64,000 nt of DNA from Euzebya tangerina (GTDB lineage: Bacteria; Actinomycetota; Nitriliruptoria; Euzebyales; Euzebyaceae): NCBI RefSeq assembly GCF_003074135.1, contig NZ_PPDK01000001.1, forward strand, positions 2,480,001 to 2,544,000, in the 5' to 3' direction. The notes below the pieces were generated by a model. That model searched no databases and had not been told where the DNA came from. It saw only the letters and a list, made by a program, of their open reading frames with translations. This document shows, in pieces, positions 1 through 8,276 of the stretch. A program made the position numbers and the translations under genes. Positions within the stretch are counted from its first letter, which is position 1. The number at the start of each line of letters is the position of its first letter.

Positions 1-75
1 TCGTCAACCACGCCGAGGGACGTGTTCCACGCACTGCGCACCAGCCCAACTCGTCCAACCGAAGACCCACTTCCC

Positions 76-1998
76 ATGCCCCCCTCACCCGTGTCCGTCT
101 GGTCACAACTCGAGCCGCACCTGCTTGCCGTTCGCAAGCCCGCCAGGTACGTCGGCGGCGAGGACAACATCGTGGTCAAGGACCCCTCTGCGGTCTCGTC
201 CCGGTGGCTGCTGTGCTACCCCGACACCTACGAGATCGGCCAGCCGAACCAGGGCATCCAGATCCTCTACGAGGTGCTGAACGAGCGCGCCGACACCGCC
301 GCCGAACGCGGCTTCGCGCCCTGGCCCGACATGGAAGAGGTCATGCGTGCCGAGGGCATCCCGTTCTTCTCGCTCGAGAACCACCTCCCCGGCCGCACGT
401 TCGACGTGGTGGCCTTCTCCCTGGCTGCCGAGGTCGGCCACACCAACCTGCTGACCTGCCTCGACCTGGCCGGCATCCCCCTCCGCGCCGCCGACCGCGG
501 GCCCGACGACCCGATCGTCATGATCGGTGGGCACGCCGCCTTCAACCCTGAGCCTCTCGCCCCCTTCGTGGACGTCGCCTGCGCGGGCGACGGGGAGGAG
601 TTCGTGCTCGCCGTCGACGATGTCCTGAAGACGGTCGAGGGCCGAGCAGACCGGCTGGAGGCCATCGCGGCGATCAGCGGGGCCTACCTGCCGGACCGCT
701 ACCGGCCGGAGTACCTGGACCCCAAGGACGGCGAGTCCATGGGGCGCCTCCGCGGCATGTTCCCCACCCGGGGTGCCACGCCGACGGTGGAGAAGCGTAC
801 CGTCACCGACCTGGATGAGTGGCCCTACCCCAAGCAGCAGATCGTGCCGCTGACCGAGACGGTCCACGAGCGCTACGCCGTCGAGATCTTCCGCGGCTGC
901 ACCCGTGGATGCCGGTTCTGCCAGGCCGGGATGATCACCCGCCCTGTCCGCGAACGCTCCAGCGAGACGATCCAGCAGATGGTCGCCGACGGCCTGGCCA
1001 ACACCGGCTTTGAGGAGGTCGGGCTGCTCTCCCTCTCCTCGGCTGACCACGCCGAGATCCGCGGGCTCTGCGGCGACCTGGCCGACACCTACGAGGGGAC
1101 CGCCACCTCCCTGGCCCTGCCCTCCACCCGCGTCGACGCATTCAACGTCGAACTGGCTGACGAGCTGGCCCGCAACGGCCGGCGTACCGGCCTTACCTTC
1201 GCGCCCGAAGCGGGCAGCGAACGCATGCGGAAGGTCATCAACAAGATGGTCTCCGAAGACGATCTGCTCCGCACCGCGGAGACGGCGTTCAGCTCCGGCT
1301 GGCGCCACATCAAGCTGTATTTCATGATCGGTCTGCCAACCGAGACCGATGAAGACGTACTCGCGATTGCCGACATGGGCCTGAAGGCCCTCGAGATCGG
1401 CAGATCCTACGGACGAAAGAACAAGGTCACGATCTCGGTCGGCGGCTTCGTCCCCAAACCGCACACACCGTTCCAGTGGGCGGCCCAGGACGACCCGGCA
1501 GAGCTCGACCGCAAACTCGGGCTGATCAAGCACCGCGTTGCGCGCGACCGCAACCTCAACCTGCGCTACCACGACCCCTACCCCGGTCAGATCGAGGGCC
1601 TGCTGGCCCGTGGCGACCGACGTGTCGCCGACGTCGTCCAACGAGCCTGGGAGCTCGGCGCCCGCTTCGACGGGTGGGACGAGATGTTCGACTACCGGGC
1701 CTGGATAGACGCCGCCACCGAGCTTGGCGTCGACCTGGACTGGGTGTGTCAGCGGGAGCGCGCGGAGAACGAGGTCTTCGCCTGGGACGTCATCGACTCG
1801 GGACTGGACAAGTCCTGGTTGTGGACGGACTACCGCGATGCCCTCGGCTCACTCGCCGAACTCGACGATTGCCGCTGGACCCCGTGCTACGACTGCGGTG
1901 TGTGTCCCAGTCTGGACCTGTCCAACCAGACCGCACACGCCCAACCGTCGCAACAACACAGCAGGCGCCTGCCGATACTCAGTGCGAGTCCGGGTTAG
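76..1998 (+). CDS. TIGR03960-type B12-binding-like radical SAM protein
   Basis: The protein (640 aa from the ATG at 76) has an N-terminal cobalamin-binding-like region followed by a radical SAM core. The iron-sulfur motif CTRGCRFC lies at residues 275-282, with cysteines 275, 279 and 282 placed to bind the SAM-cleaving 4Fe-4S cluster. The following stretches 'LTFAPEAGSERMR' and 'YFMIGLPTETDEDV' are typical of this family. Its function is not established; it is usually paired with a DUF2344 protein, as here, since the next gene overlaps its 3' end by 17 bases. A GTG at 22 is an alternative start, but family members begin close to the 'KPARYVGGE' stretch, which favours 76 or even the GTG at 91. 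The family call is secure; the reaction is unknown. Confidence 0.9.
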   Translation: MPPSPVSVWSQLEPHLLAVRKPARYVGGEDNIVVKDPSAVSSRWLLCYPDTYEIGQPNQGIQILYEVLNERADTAAERGFAPWPDMEEVMRAEGIPFFSLENHLPGRTFDVVAFSLAAEVGHTNLLTCLDLAGIPLRAADRGPDDPIVMIGGHAAFNPEPLAPFVDVACAGDGEEFVLAVDDVLKTVEGRADRLEAIAAISGAYLPDRYRPEYLDPKDGESMGRLRGMFPTRGATPTVEKRTVTDLDEWPYPKQQIVPLTETVHERYAVEIFRGCTRGCRFCQAGMITRPVRERSSETIQQMVADGLANTGFEEVGLLSLSSADHAEIRGLCGDLADTYEGTATSLALPSTRVDAFNVELADELARNGRRTGLTFAPEAGSERMRKVINKMVSEDDLLRTAETAFSSGWRHIKLYFMIGLPTETDEDVLAIADMGLKALEIGRSYGRKNKVTISVGGFVPKPHTPFQWAAQDDPAELDRKLGLIKHRVARDRNLNLRYHDPYPGQIEGLLARGDRRVADVVQRAWELGARFDGWDEMFDYRAWIDAATELGVDLDWVCQRERAENEVFAWDVIDSGLDKSWLWTDYRDALGSLAELDDCRWTPCYDCGVCPSLDLSNQTAHAQPSQQHSRRLPILSASPG

Positions 1999-2710
1999 GT
2001 TCTCCAAGACCGGCAAGCTCCGGTTCATCAGCGCCATCGACCTCGGGAGAGTCTGGGAACGAGCTCTCCGGAAGGCGAACCTCCCTGTCGCCTACTCCGA
2101 GGGGTTCAGCCCCCATCCCAAGGTGAGCTTCGGTGATGCCCTGCCACTTGGCTTCGCCTCGACGGCGGAGTTCGCGGAGGTGACGTTCGCCATCCCGGTT
2201 GACCTGGTCGACATGTCGACCCGGCTGACCGCCGCCTTCCCCGAGGGGATGGCGGTACTCGACGCCGTGGAGGTGGTGGACGGCGACCGCCGTCTGGGCA
2301 AGCTGCTGCAGGCATCGCTGTGGACCTTCACCTACGGCGCCCCCGACGGGCTCGCCGAAGCGGTCGCCGCCCTTCCCCCCGACGGTCCCTTGACCACGCG
2401 GCGCGAGCGCAAGGGTGAGATGGTCACCGTCGACGTCCGTCCTGCTCTGGTGGGCGTGATCGCGGCCGGCCCGACGATCCGTGCCGTGCTGCACCACCCC
2501 GGGTTCATCCCCGACGACGACCGGGTCGAGGGCCCGGCTGTCCGCGCCGACGACGTCCCCGCCGTCCTCGGCCTTCCCGACCCCCCACACATCACGACGC
2601 GCACCGCACAGGGCCGCGTCTCCGAACAGCCGCGCGGCATCGCCGATGCCCTGCGCGAGACCACGACGCCGCTCGACGAGCCGGTGTCCGAGAGGACCAT
2701 CAATGAGTGA
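1982..2710 (+). CDS. TIGR03936 / DUF2344 radical SAM-associated protein
   Basis: The 242-residue protein begins 'RVRVRFSKTGKLRFISAIDL' and contains 'SEGFSPHPKVSFGDALPLG', both hallmarks of the DUF2344 family that accompanies TIGR03960 radical SAM enzymes. I chose the GTG at 1982 because the family signature starts at once after it; longer reading frames upstream only repeat the preceding gene in another frame. It overlaps that gene by 17 bases and overlaps the following RNase gene by 8 bases, so the three are almost certainly co-transcribed and translationally coupled. In some genomes this domain is fused to the radical SAM protein. The exact role is unknown. Confidence 0.85.
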   Translation: MRVRVRFSKTGKLRFISAIDLGRVWERALRKANLPVAYSEGFSPHPKVSFGDALPLGFASTAEFAEVTFAIPVDLVDMSTRLTAAFPEGMAVLDAVEVVDGDRRLGKLLQASLWTFTYGAPDGLAEAVAALPPDGPLTTRRERKGEMVTVDVRPALVGVIAAGPTIRAVLHHPGFIPDDDRVEGPAVRADDVPAVLGLPDPPHITTRTAQGRVSEQPRGIADALRETTTPLDEPVSERTINE

Positions 2711-4670
2711 ACCAACAAGCGACGACGTGTCGCCCGAGTCGGACGGGAACCGGACCCGCGTCCGCAAGCGCCCGGTCCGCGGAGCAGCTGCTGACCCGTT
2801 CGCGGTGACCGACTCGCCACGTCGCGGGAAGACTGTCGCGCGGGGGGACACCTCCAGCGACGCCGGGTCTGAGGCGTCCGATGGCTCGGACGGCTCCGGT
2901 GGGGCTGACGCCGACGAGGGGGGTGGTCGCTCTCGACGCCGGCGTCGACGCGGTCGCGGTCGTGGCGGATCGAAGCAGGGCGCCGCGAACCGAGGCTCCG
3001 AGGGCACGGACTCGGGCGACACAAGCTCGGGCGACACGGGCTCGGGCAACAAAGCCTCGGACGACAAGGCCTCGGGCAACAAGGGCTCGGGCGCCGCGGG
3101 TTCGGGCGACACCGCAACCGACGACGCTGGCTCGGAGGACTCATCGGACGCCTCCGCTGCCACAGACTCCTCCGACGACGCGGCAGCCAAGGGCGGCTCC
3201 TCCGGCGGGAAGTCCTCTGGCGGCGGGCGTTCCTCCAGCCGACGACGCCGAGGTCGGCGCGGGCGGGGGCGACGCGGCAAGGGTGGGTCCAAGAAGCCGT
3301 CCTCCCAGGGTGAGGAGTCCAAGGACGCGGGCTCGACCCGGCTGGCCGCACGCTCGAACCGCTCCGGCGGAGGCCGCCGTCGCGTCCCCACGGTCAGCGC
3401 CGAGACCCGCCGTGTGATGGCCGAGAGCCCGCCCAAGCGGATGCTGGTGACCGTCGGGAATGAGCGGACGCAGATCGCGGTCCTCGAGGAACGCACGCTG
3501 GTCGAGCACTACGTCACCCAAGCCTCGGAGCAGTCCTACGTCGGCAACATCTACAAGGGCCGCGTCCAGAACGTCCTGCCCGGCATGGAGGCCGCGTTCG
3601 TCGACATCGGCAAGGGCCGCAACGGCGTCCTGTACGCCGGTGAGGTGAACTACGACGAGGCTGACCGCGACAGCGGGTTGCCCCGCATCGAGAAGGCCCT
3701 CAAGCCCGGTCAGTCCGTCATCGTGCAGGTCACCAAGGACCCGATGGGGACCAAGGGCGCCCGTCTCACCCAGCACCTCTCATTGGCCGGTCGCTACTGC
3801 GTGTTGGCGCCGGGCGACGACATGTTGGGCATCAGCCGGAAGCTGCCGGACGACCAGCGTGACCGGCTGCGAAAGATCCTGAAGGCGATCAAGCCGGACG
3901 GGTACGGCCTGATCGTCCGCACGGCCGCGGAGACCGCCACCGCCGAGCAGTTGGAGGCCGACGTCGAGCGGCTGGTCAAGCGCTGGACGGCGGTGGAGGA
4001 GAAGCAGGCGTCGGCGAAGCCCCTGGAGTCGATCTACTCCGAGCCGCAGCTGGTCCTGCGGGTCATCCGGGACGTCTTCGGGCCTGAGCACACCCAGCTC
4101 ATCATCAACGAGGCCGACCTGGCCGAGCAGGTTCGCGAGTACCTCCGGGAGGTCAGCCCCGAACACGTCGACAAGGTCGTGACCTACGAGGGTGATGAGC
4201 GTCTGTTCGACGCCTATGAGGTGACGACCCAGATCCGCCGGGCCCTGGAGAAGAAGGTCTGGCTCAAGTCCGGTGGGTACCTCATCATCGAGAAGACCGA
4301 GGCGATGTGGGTCATCGACGTCAACACCGGCAAGTTCGTCGGCAAGGACAACCTGGAGGAGACGGTCCTCCGCAACAACATCGAGGCGGCCGAGGAGATC
4401 GCCCGCCAGCTCCGCCTGCGCGACATGGGCGGGATCATCGTCATCGACTTCGTGGACATGATCGTCCCGGCCAACCGCGACGAGGTGCTCAAGCGCTTCA
4501 AGCGCGAACTGGCGCGTGACAAGACCAAGTCACGCGTGATGGAGATCTCCAAGCTCGGCCTGGTGCAGATGACCCGGAAGAACGTGTCCAAGGGACTGAT
4601 GGAGGCCTTCACCGAGGAGACGGACGACGTCATCCCCGGCCGGCGCATCGTGGAGGATCTCCTGGCCTGA
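2703..4670 (+). CDS. rne: Ribonuclease E/G family endoribonuclease lacking the zinc-link cysteines
   Basis: This endonuclease for mRNA decay and rRNA/tRNA processing is 655 aa. Residues 1 to about 230 are disordered: Ser/Gly/Asp-rich repeats at about nt 3010-3130, then Arg-rich blocks likely to bind RNA. The S1 domain is visible as 'SYVGNIYKGRVQNVLPGMEA'. The catalytic region carries 'VIDVNTGKFVG' and 'IIVIDFVDM', matching the two metal-binding aspartates of E. coli RNase E. The protein ends soon after 'GLVQMTRKNVSKGLMEAF'. Where relatives place a CxxC zinc-link motif, this one reads 'TEETDDVIPGRRIV' with no cysteine. The ATG overlaps the preceding stop region, indicating coupling. Either rne or rng could be the correct symbol. 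Confidence 0.9.
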   Translation: MSEPTSDDVSPESDGNRTRVRKRPVRGAAADPFAVTDSPRRGKTVARGDTSSDAGSEASDGSDGSGGADADEGGGRSRRRRRRGRGRGGSKQGAANRGSEGTDSGDTSSGDTGSGNKASDDKASGNKGSGAAGSGDTATDDAGSEDSSDASAATDSSDDAAAKGGSSGGKSSGGGRSSSRRRRGRRGRGRRGKGGSKKPSSQGEESKDAGSTRLAARSNRSGGGRRRVPTVSAETRRVMAESPPKRMLVTVGNERTQIAVLEERTLVEHYVTQASEQSYVGNIYKGRVQNVLPGMEAAFVDIGKGRNGVLYAGEVNYDEADRDSGLPRIEKALKPGQSVIVQVTKDPMGTKGARLTQHLSLAGRYCVLAPGDDMLGISRKLPDDQRDRLRKILKAIKPDGYGLIVRTAAETATAEQLEADVERLVKRWTAVEEKQASAKPLESIYSEPQLVLRVIRDVFGPEHTQLIINEADLAEQVREYLREVSPEHVDKVVTYEGDERLFDAYEVTTQIRRALEKKVWLKSGGYLIIEKTEAMWVIDVNTGKFVGKDNLEETVLRNNIEAAEEIARQLRLRDMGGIIVIDFVDMIVPANRDEVLKRFKRELARDKTKSRVMEISKLGLVQMTRKNVSKGLMEAFTEETDDVIPGRRIVEDLLA

Positions 4671-4692
4671 GGTGCGCTGTGCTGGCGGGCCG

Positions 4693-4887
4693 CTACTCCA
4701 GGACGAAGGTGACCTTGAGCGAGACCTGGTGCTGCGCCTGACCGTCGGCCAGACGGATCTCGTGGTCCTTGACCCAGACGTGTTCGACACCCCGCAGGGT
4801 CTCCTGGGCGCGAGTGATCCCGGCGTCGATGGCGGCCTCGTAGCTGTCGGCGCGGGCGGTGATCTCGGTGACACGTGCAACTGACAT
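4693..4887 (-). CDS. Dodecin family flavin-binding protein
   Basis: This small 64-residue protein matches dodecin, which forms a hollow dodecamer that stores and buffers flavin. The visible signature is an N-terminal strand 'VARVTEITARADSYEAAID', a helix 'AGITRAQETLRGVEHVWV' with the tryptophan expected to stack on the flavin ring, and a C-terminal strand ending 'HQVSLKVTFVLE'. Length is typical for the family. The ATG at 4885-4887 is preceded by an AGGAG about 9 bases upstream, so translation is Shine-Dalgarno dependent, unlike several neighbours. It converges on the RNase E/G gene with 22 bases between stops. Confidence 0.88.
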   Translation of the reverse strand: MSVARVTEITARADSYEAAIDAGITRAQETLRGVEHVWVKDHEIRLADGQAQHQVSLKVTFVLE

Positions 4888-4951
4888 TGGCTCTGACTCC
4901 TGCGGTCTCGGAGAACCGAGGCCCTCGGACGAGGGGTCGGCGGCGCCGACT

Positions 4952-4957
4952 TAGGAT
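4952..4957 (+). promoter_or_regulatory. -10 hexamer TAGGAT, leaderless promoter of the aroQ fusion gene
   Basis: TAGGAT matches the actinobacterial -10 consensus TAnnnT and ends 8 bases before the ATG at 4966. Transcription would therefore begin at or very near the start codon. Confidence 0.6.
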
Positions 4958-4965
4958 CGGCGCTG

Positions 4966-6147
4966 ATGCGCATCCTCGTACTGAACGGTCCGAACCTCAA
5001 CCTCCTCGGGGTGCGCGCACCTGAGGTCTACGGCTCGACCACACTCGATGACCTGGTGACCCAGACCCGGGCATGGGCTGCTGAGTTGGGCGTTGCGCAC
5101 GTCGAGGACTTCCAGAGCAATCACGAAGGCCAGCTGCTCGACCGGCTGCACGCGGCCCGCGGCCAGGTGGACGGCATCGTCTTCAACCCCGGAGCCTTCA
5201 CGCACTCGTCCTATGCACTGCACGACGCGATCGAGGCGATCGAGGTCCCGACCGTGGAGGTGCACATCTCCAACGTCGAGGAGCGCGAGCCCTGGCGTCG
5301 GATCTCCCTGGTCAGGCCCGCCTGCGTGCACACGATCTACGGGCGCGGCGTCGAGGGCTATCGCTGGGCGGTGCGGCACCTGGTGAGCCGGTCCGCCTGG
5401 CCCGTCGAACGGGTTCGGTACGGAGACGATCCCGACGCGTGGCTGGACGTCCGGCTGCCCGATGCGCCGGGCCCGCATCCCGTCGTCGTGTTGGTCCACG
5501 GTGGCTTCTGGCGCCACTACTGGACCTTCGACACGGTCGAGTCGATCGCCGTCGATCTCGCGCGTCGCGGGGTGGCGGTCGCCGTCCCGGAGTATCGACG
5601 GGTCGGTCCGGTGAGCCGGTCGGAGGATGATCCGCCCGTCTGGGATGCCCACCTGGATGTGGCTCGAGCCGTCAGTGCGGTGCTGTCACACGACGAGATC
5701 GACGGCGGGCGCTGGGCGATCGCCGGTCACTCGGCCGGCGGGCAGTTGGCCATCGCCGCCCTCGACGCGCTGCAGCACTCGGACGGAGGCGAGGTCGAGC
5801 CACCGCGGCTGGTGGTGTCGTTGGCTGGTGTGGTCGACCTGCCCCGTGCCGTGGAGGACGACCTCGGCGGCGGAGCGGCCGGCCGGTACGTGGCCGGCCT
5901 GGCTGATCCGGTGCGGGTGTCCCCCATGCACCGGTTGCCCCTGACGGCGCCGCTCCTGGTCGCCCACGGGCGGCAGGACCCGAGCGTTCCGGTGGCCTAC
6001 AGCGAGGCATACGCAGCGGCGGCAGCGGACACGGGCGTCGACGTCGAGTCGCTGATCACGGACGGCGGGCACTTCGAGTACCTCGAGCCCGAGGATCCGG
6101 CGTGGACGGCCGTGGCGGACCGCCTGGTGGCCTCTGTCCGGAGCTGA
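4966..6147 (+). CDS. aroQ: Fusion: type II 3-dehydroquinate dehydratase (AroQ) + alpha/beta hydrolase
   Basis: Residues 1 to about 145 are a type II 3-dehydroquinase of the shikimate pathway: 'LVLNGPNLNLLG' at the N-terminus, Tyr22 in 'EVYGSTT', 'NPGAFTHSSYALHDAI' and His100 in 'VEVHISNVEERE' match the known active-site elements. From about residue 150 to 393 there is an alpha/beta hydrolase. It has the oxyanion motif 'HGGFWRHYW', a nucleophile elbow 'GHSAGG', an acidic residue in 'HGRQDPSVPV' and a histidine in 'DGGHFEYLEP'. The hydrolase resembles kynurenine-formamidase/esterase types. No stop, frameshift or start signal separates the halves. Free-standing AroQ is about 145-150 aa, so the second domain is a full addition. 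Its substrate cannot be told from sequence. Confidence 0.88.
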   Translation: MRILVLNGPNLNLLGVRAPEVYGSTTLDDLVTQTRAWAAELGVAHVEDFQSNHEGQLLDRLHAARGQVDGIVFNPGAFTHSSYALHDAIEAIEVPTVEVHISNVEEREPWRRISLVRPACVHTIYGRGVEGYRWAVRHLVSRSAWPVERVRYGDDPDAWLDVRLPDAPGPHPVVVLVHGGFWRHYWTFDTVESIAVDLARRGVAVAVPEYRRVGPVSRSEDDPPVWDAHLDVARAVSAVLSHDEIDGGRWAIAGHSAGGQLAIAALDALQHSDGGEVEPPRLVVSLAGVVDLPRAVEDDLGGGAAGRYVAGLADPVRVSPMHRLPLTAPLLVAHGRQDPSVPVAYSEAYAAAAADTGVDVESLITDGGHFEYLEPEDPAWTAVADRLVASVRS

Positions 6148-6182
6148 CCACCTGCAGGCCCAACTCGGCGCGGGCACTGGTG

Positions 6183-6230
6183 CACGATCGGGGCCCAACC
6201 CACGTATTCGCGGCGTCTTGCACGATCGTG
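6183..6230 (+). repeat. 48-bp palindromic repeat, copy A
   Basis: The element starts CACGATCG, followed by GGGCCCAACCC, and ends CACGATCGTG, exactly 48 bases in all. Two further copies of the same length and layout lie at 43866-43913 (same strand) and 44914-44961 (opposite strand). This copy sits between the aroQ fusion gene and the sigma factor gene. Confidence 0.75.
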
Positions 6231-6285
6231 CAGTTGATCGTCCATAGCCGACGAAGTCCACGATCGCGCCGAATCACCCCTGCCA

Positions 6286-6291
6286 TAAGGT
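6286..6291 (+). promoter_or_regulatory. Candidate -10 (TAAGGT) of the sigma factor gene
   Basis: TAAGGT fits TAnnnT and lies upstream of the sigma factor gene. It overlaps the GTG at 6290, which argues against that codon as the true start. Confidence 0.35.
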
Positions 6292-6325
6292 GGGAACTCG
6301 AGCGCTGTCCGTCACGACTCCTGAG

Positions 6326-6949
6326 GTGATCCCAACGTCCGTGTCCCGTCGTTCGGATGACGATGAGATTCAACTCGCAGCAGCCCGCGCCGCCGCTGGT
6401 GACAGCCGTGCGTTCGACGACGTCTGCCGCGCGCACGCCGACGACGTGTGGCGCTACTGCAACGCCATCCTGCGCGACCGCGAGCGCGCCTTCGACGCGA
6501 CCCAGGACACGTTCCTGCGCGCCACCTCGAGCATCCGCCGATTCCGCGGCGACGCCCCCGTCCGGGTGTGGCTGTTGATCATCGCCCGCCGTGCGGTGAT
6601 CGACATGCTCCGTCGTGACGACCGTCGCAATGACCGTCAGGCCCTTGCCCCCGCCCCCGACGCGGTGACCGGCGCCGACACCGAGGCGGTTCTGATCGAG
6701 CAACTGGTCGCTGAACTCCCCGAGGACCGGCGGCAGGCGTTCGTGCTCACGCAACTCGTGGGCCTGAGCTACGAAGAAGCCGCGGGTGTCGCCGACGTCC
6801 CCGTCGGCACGATCCGCTCCCGGGTGTCGCGGGCCCGACGCGACCTGGTCACGGCACTGGCCGCCACCGACGAGGCGGAACCACGCCGCGACCAGGACCC
6901 GGTCGCTCCCACAGCCACGCTCCGACGACCCGAGGTCTCCCATGGGTAG
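6326..6949 (+). CDS. ECF-type RNA polymerase sigma factor
   Basis: This is a group IV (ECF) sigma-70 factor. Region 2 is seen as 'FDDVCRAHADDVWRYCNAIL' and 'ATQDTFLRATSSIRRFRGDA', and region 4 as 'LPEDRRQAFVLTQLVGLSYE' with the helix-turn-helix 'GVADVPVGTIRSRVSRARRD'. The start is uncertain: GTG codons at 6290, 6326 and 6341 are all in frame. I prefer 6326 (207 aa) because a plausible -10 hexamer covers 6286-6291. The next gene overlaps its end by 8 bases and encodes a membrane protein likely to be its regulator. The signal it answers to is unknown. Confidence 0.88.
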   Translation: MIPTSVSRRSDDDEIQLAAARAAAGDSRAFDDVCRAHADDVWRYCNAILRDRERAFDATQDTFLRATSSIRRFRGDAPVRVWLLIIARRAVIDMLRRDDRRNDRQALAPAPDAVTGADTEAVLIEQLVAELPEDRRQAFVLTQLVGLSYEEAAGVADVPVGTIRSRVSRARRDLVTALAATDEAEPRRDQDPVAPTATLRRPEVSHG

Positions 6950-7505
6950 ACACACCGACCAGCCCACGCTCGACGAGCAGGTGCTGCACTTCCGCGAACG
7001 GATCGGGGCTGCGCCACCCGACGTCACCCGTGCCGCCAGCCTTGCGTTCGCACAGCGGTCCCAACCAGCGGGACAGCAGGTCCGAGCCGGACGGGTCCTG
7101 CTGGCGGTGGCAGGGGTACTGGGTCTGAGCCTCTCAGCCGTCGCGCTCGCGGGTCTGGCTGGGTGGGGCTTGGGTGCCTCGGTGGCTCGTGACATGCACC
7201 TCGGGCTGGACCTGTCCGCCGTGCAGATCGCCCTCGCTGTCGGTTGGCTCCTCGCCGCCTGGCGTCCCGAGCGGTACCGCTCGGGGTTGCTGCCCGTCAG
7301 TGCGGCCGCGGCCATCGCACTCACCCTGTCGAGTTCACTCGCCTCACCGGTCACCGCGACGGCAGGGACACAGGTGATCCTGGCGGAGGCGTCCCACCTC
7401 CCCGTGCTGCTCGGAACGGCCGGACTCTGGCTGGTGGCGCCCGGGGCCGGCACCTCGTTCCGACATCGATCGGGCCGCCGACCGGCTTCTCAAGCGACCG
7501 CCTGA
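6942..7505 (+). CDS. Membrane protein, probable anti-sigma factor without a zinc motif
   Basis: The 187-residue protein has a short soluble N-terminus ('DEQVLHFRERIGAAPPDVTR') and then several hydrophobic segments. The arrangement 'ALAVGWLLAAWRPERYRSGL', then 'LLPVSAAAAIALTLSSSLAS', resembles the membrane part of actinobacterial zf-HC2 anti-sigma factors. Those normally carry an HxxxCxxC zinc-binding motif in the N-terminal region, but this protein contains no cysteine at all. The ATG at 6942 overlaps the sigma factor stop by 8 bases, so the two are translationally coupled. The anti-sigma role is inferred from position and membrane topology, not from a conserved domain. Confidence 0.6.
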   Translation: MGRHTDQPTLDEQVLHFRERIGAAPPDVTRAASLAFAQRSQPAGQQVRAGRVLLAVAGVLGLSLSAVALAGLAGWGLGASVARDMHLGLDLSAVQIALAVGWLLAAWRPERYRSGLLPVSAAAAIALTLSSSLASPVTATAGTQVILAEASHLPVLLGTAGLWLVAPGAGTSFRHRSGRRPASQATA

Positions 7506-7528
7506 GGACACCCCCCTCCTGCGACCGG

Positions 7529-8263
7529 TCAGCGCAACGCCGCGCGAATCGACAGGTGGGTGATCGCGACGACCAGGTCGTCGGTTCCCGTCGTCCCGCC
7601 GCGTTCGGCTCGGAGGTCCAACACCGCCTGCAGCGAACTCGGCTCGGCCGCCAGCAGCGTTGCGGCCGTCTCATCGTCCGGGTCGATCCACCTGAGCAGG
7701 TCGTGGCTGTCACCGCTCAGTGCTCGGGTGATCGCCACGGCCCGGTCGGCCTCGGCGGAGTAGCCGTCGGGCCGCAGGCTGCCCAGACCATAGGTCTCGG
7801 GACCGACGGTGCCCTCGGCAACCGTGCTCGGGCAGGGCATCCACGACGGGTTGACCGCCTCCGTCTCCTCGGCGTCGGTCATGCTCAGCGCCGCCACGGC
7901 CACCCCACACTCGCCGAGCAGGTGGGCCAGGTCCTCACCGCCGACGCGCACGGCAGCGTGCAGCAGCTCGAGGGTCCACACCGGTCGATCCTGGACGGGA
8001 AGGGCCACGTTGACCGTGTCGAGCGGCGGGAGCGACCGTGCGGCGACGAAGGGATGGGACGCCACCCTGGCGGCAACCTCTCCGGACTGCTGCCGCAGCC
8101 GGATGCCGGCGATCCCCTCCGGCTCTCCGGCCAGGGCTGCGACCAGGTGGGCCACGGTCGCGGGACGAGCGGCGCGGTCCGGTCCGGGAGCGGGGAGCGA
8201 GCGTGCCAGAAGGACGGCGACACGCGCCTGATCGGTCAGCCGAGGCAGTGATTGAGCATCCAC
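7529..8263 (-). CDS. Stand-alone protein resembling Clp N-terminal domains
   Basis: The protein is 244 aa from the GTG at 8261-8263. An N-terminal stretch ('LTDQARVAVLLARSLP' then 'TVAHLVAALAGEPEGIAGIR') and a second one ('LELLHAAVRVGGEDLAHLLG') look like the helical repeats of ClpA/ClpC N-terminal domains, which bind adaptors or substrates. There is no AAA+ module. The C-terminal half is unrecognised. It faces the sigma/anti-sigma pair, ending 23 bases from it, and is divergent from rplU. The start is supported by a TACCCT hexamer 7 bases upstream. The domain match is by eye and moderate; the function is unknown. Confidence 0.5.
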   Translation of the reverse strand: MDAQSLPRLTDQARVAVLLARSLPAPGPDRAARPATVAHLVAALAGEPEGIAGIRLRQQSGEVAARVASHPFVAARSLPPLDTVNVALPVQDRPVWTLELLHAAVRVGGEDLAHLLGECGVAVAALSMTDAEETEAVNPSWMPCPSTVAEGTVGPETYGLGSLRPDGYSAEADRAVAITRALSGDSHDLLRWIDPDDETAATLLAAEPSSLQAVLDLRAERGGTTGTDDLVVAITHLSIRAALR

Positions 8264-8270
8264 AGCGGCG

Positions 8271-8276
8271 AGGGTA
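8271..8276 (-). promoter_or_regulatory. -10 hexamer TACCCT, leaderless promoter of the Clp-N-like gene
   Basis: Read on the minus strand, TACCCT ends 7 bases before the GTG start. This spacing would place transcription initiation at the start codon. Confidence 0.5.

Noticed and set aside
103-1641. A 512-codon minus-strand frame opposite the first radical SAM gene
   Set aside because: No domain or ribosome binding site; it mirrors a strongly conserved gene.
6183-6230. The CACGATCG palindrome as an operator for the sigma factor gene
   Set aside because: The same element lies inside hemW, where an operator role makes no sense, and its constant 48-bp length fits a repeat element better.
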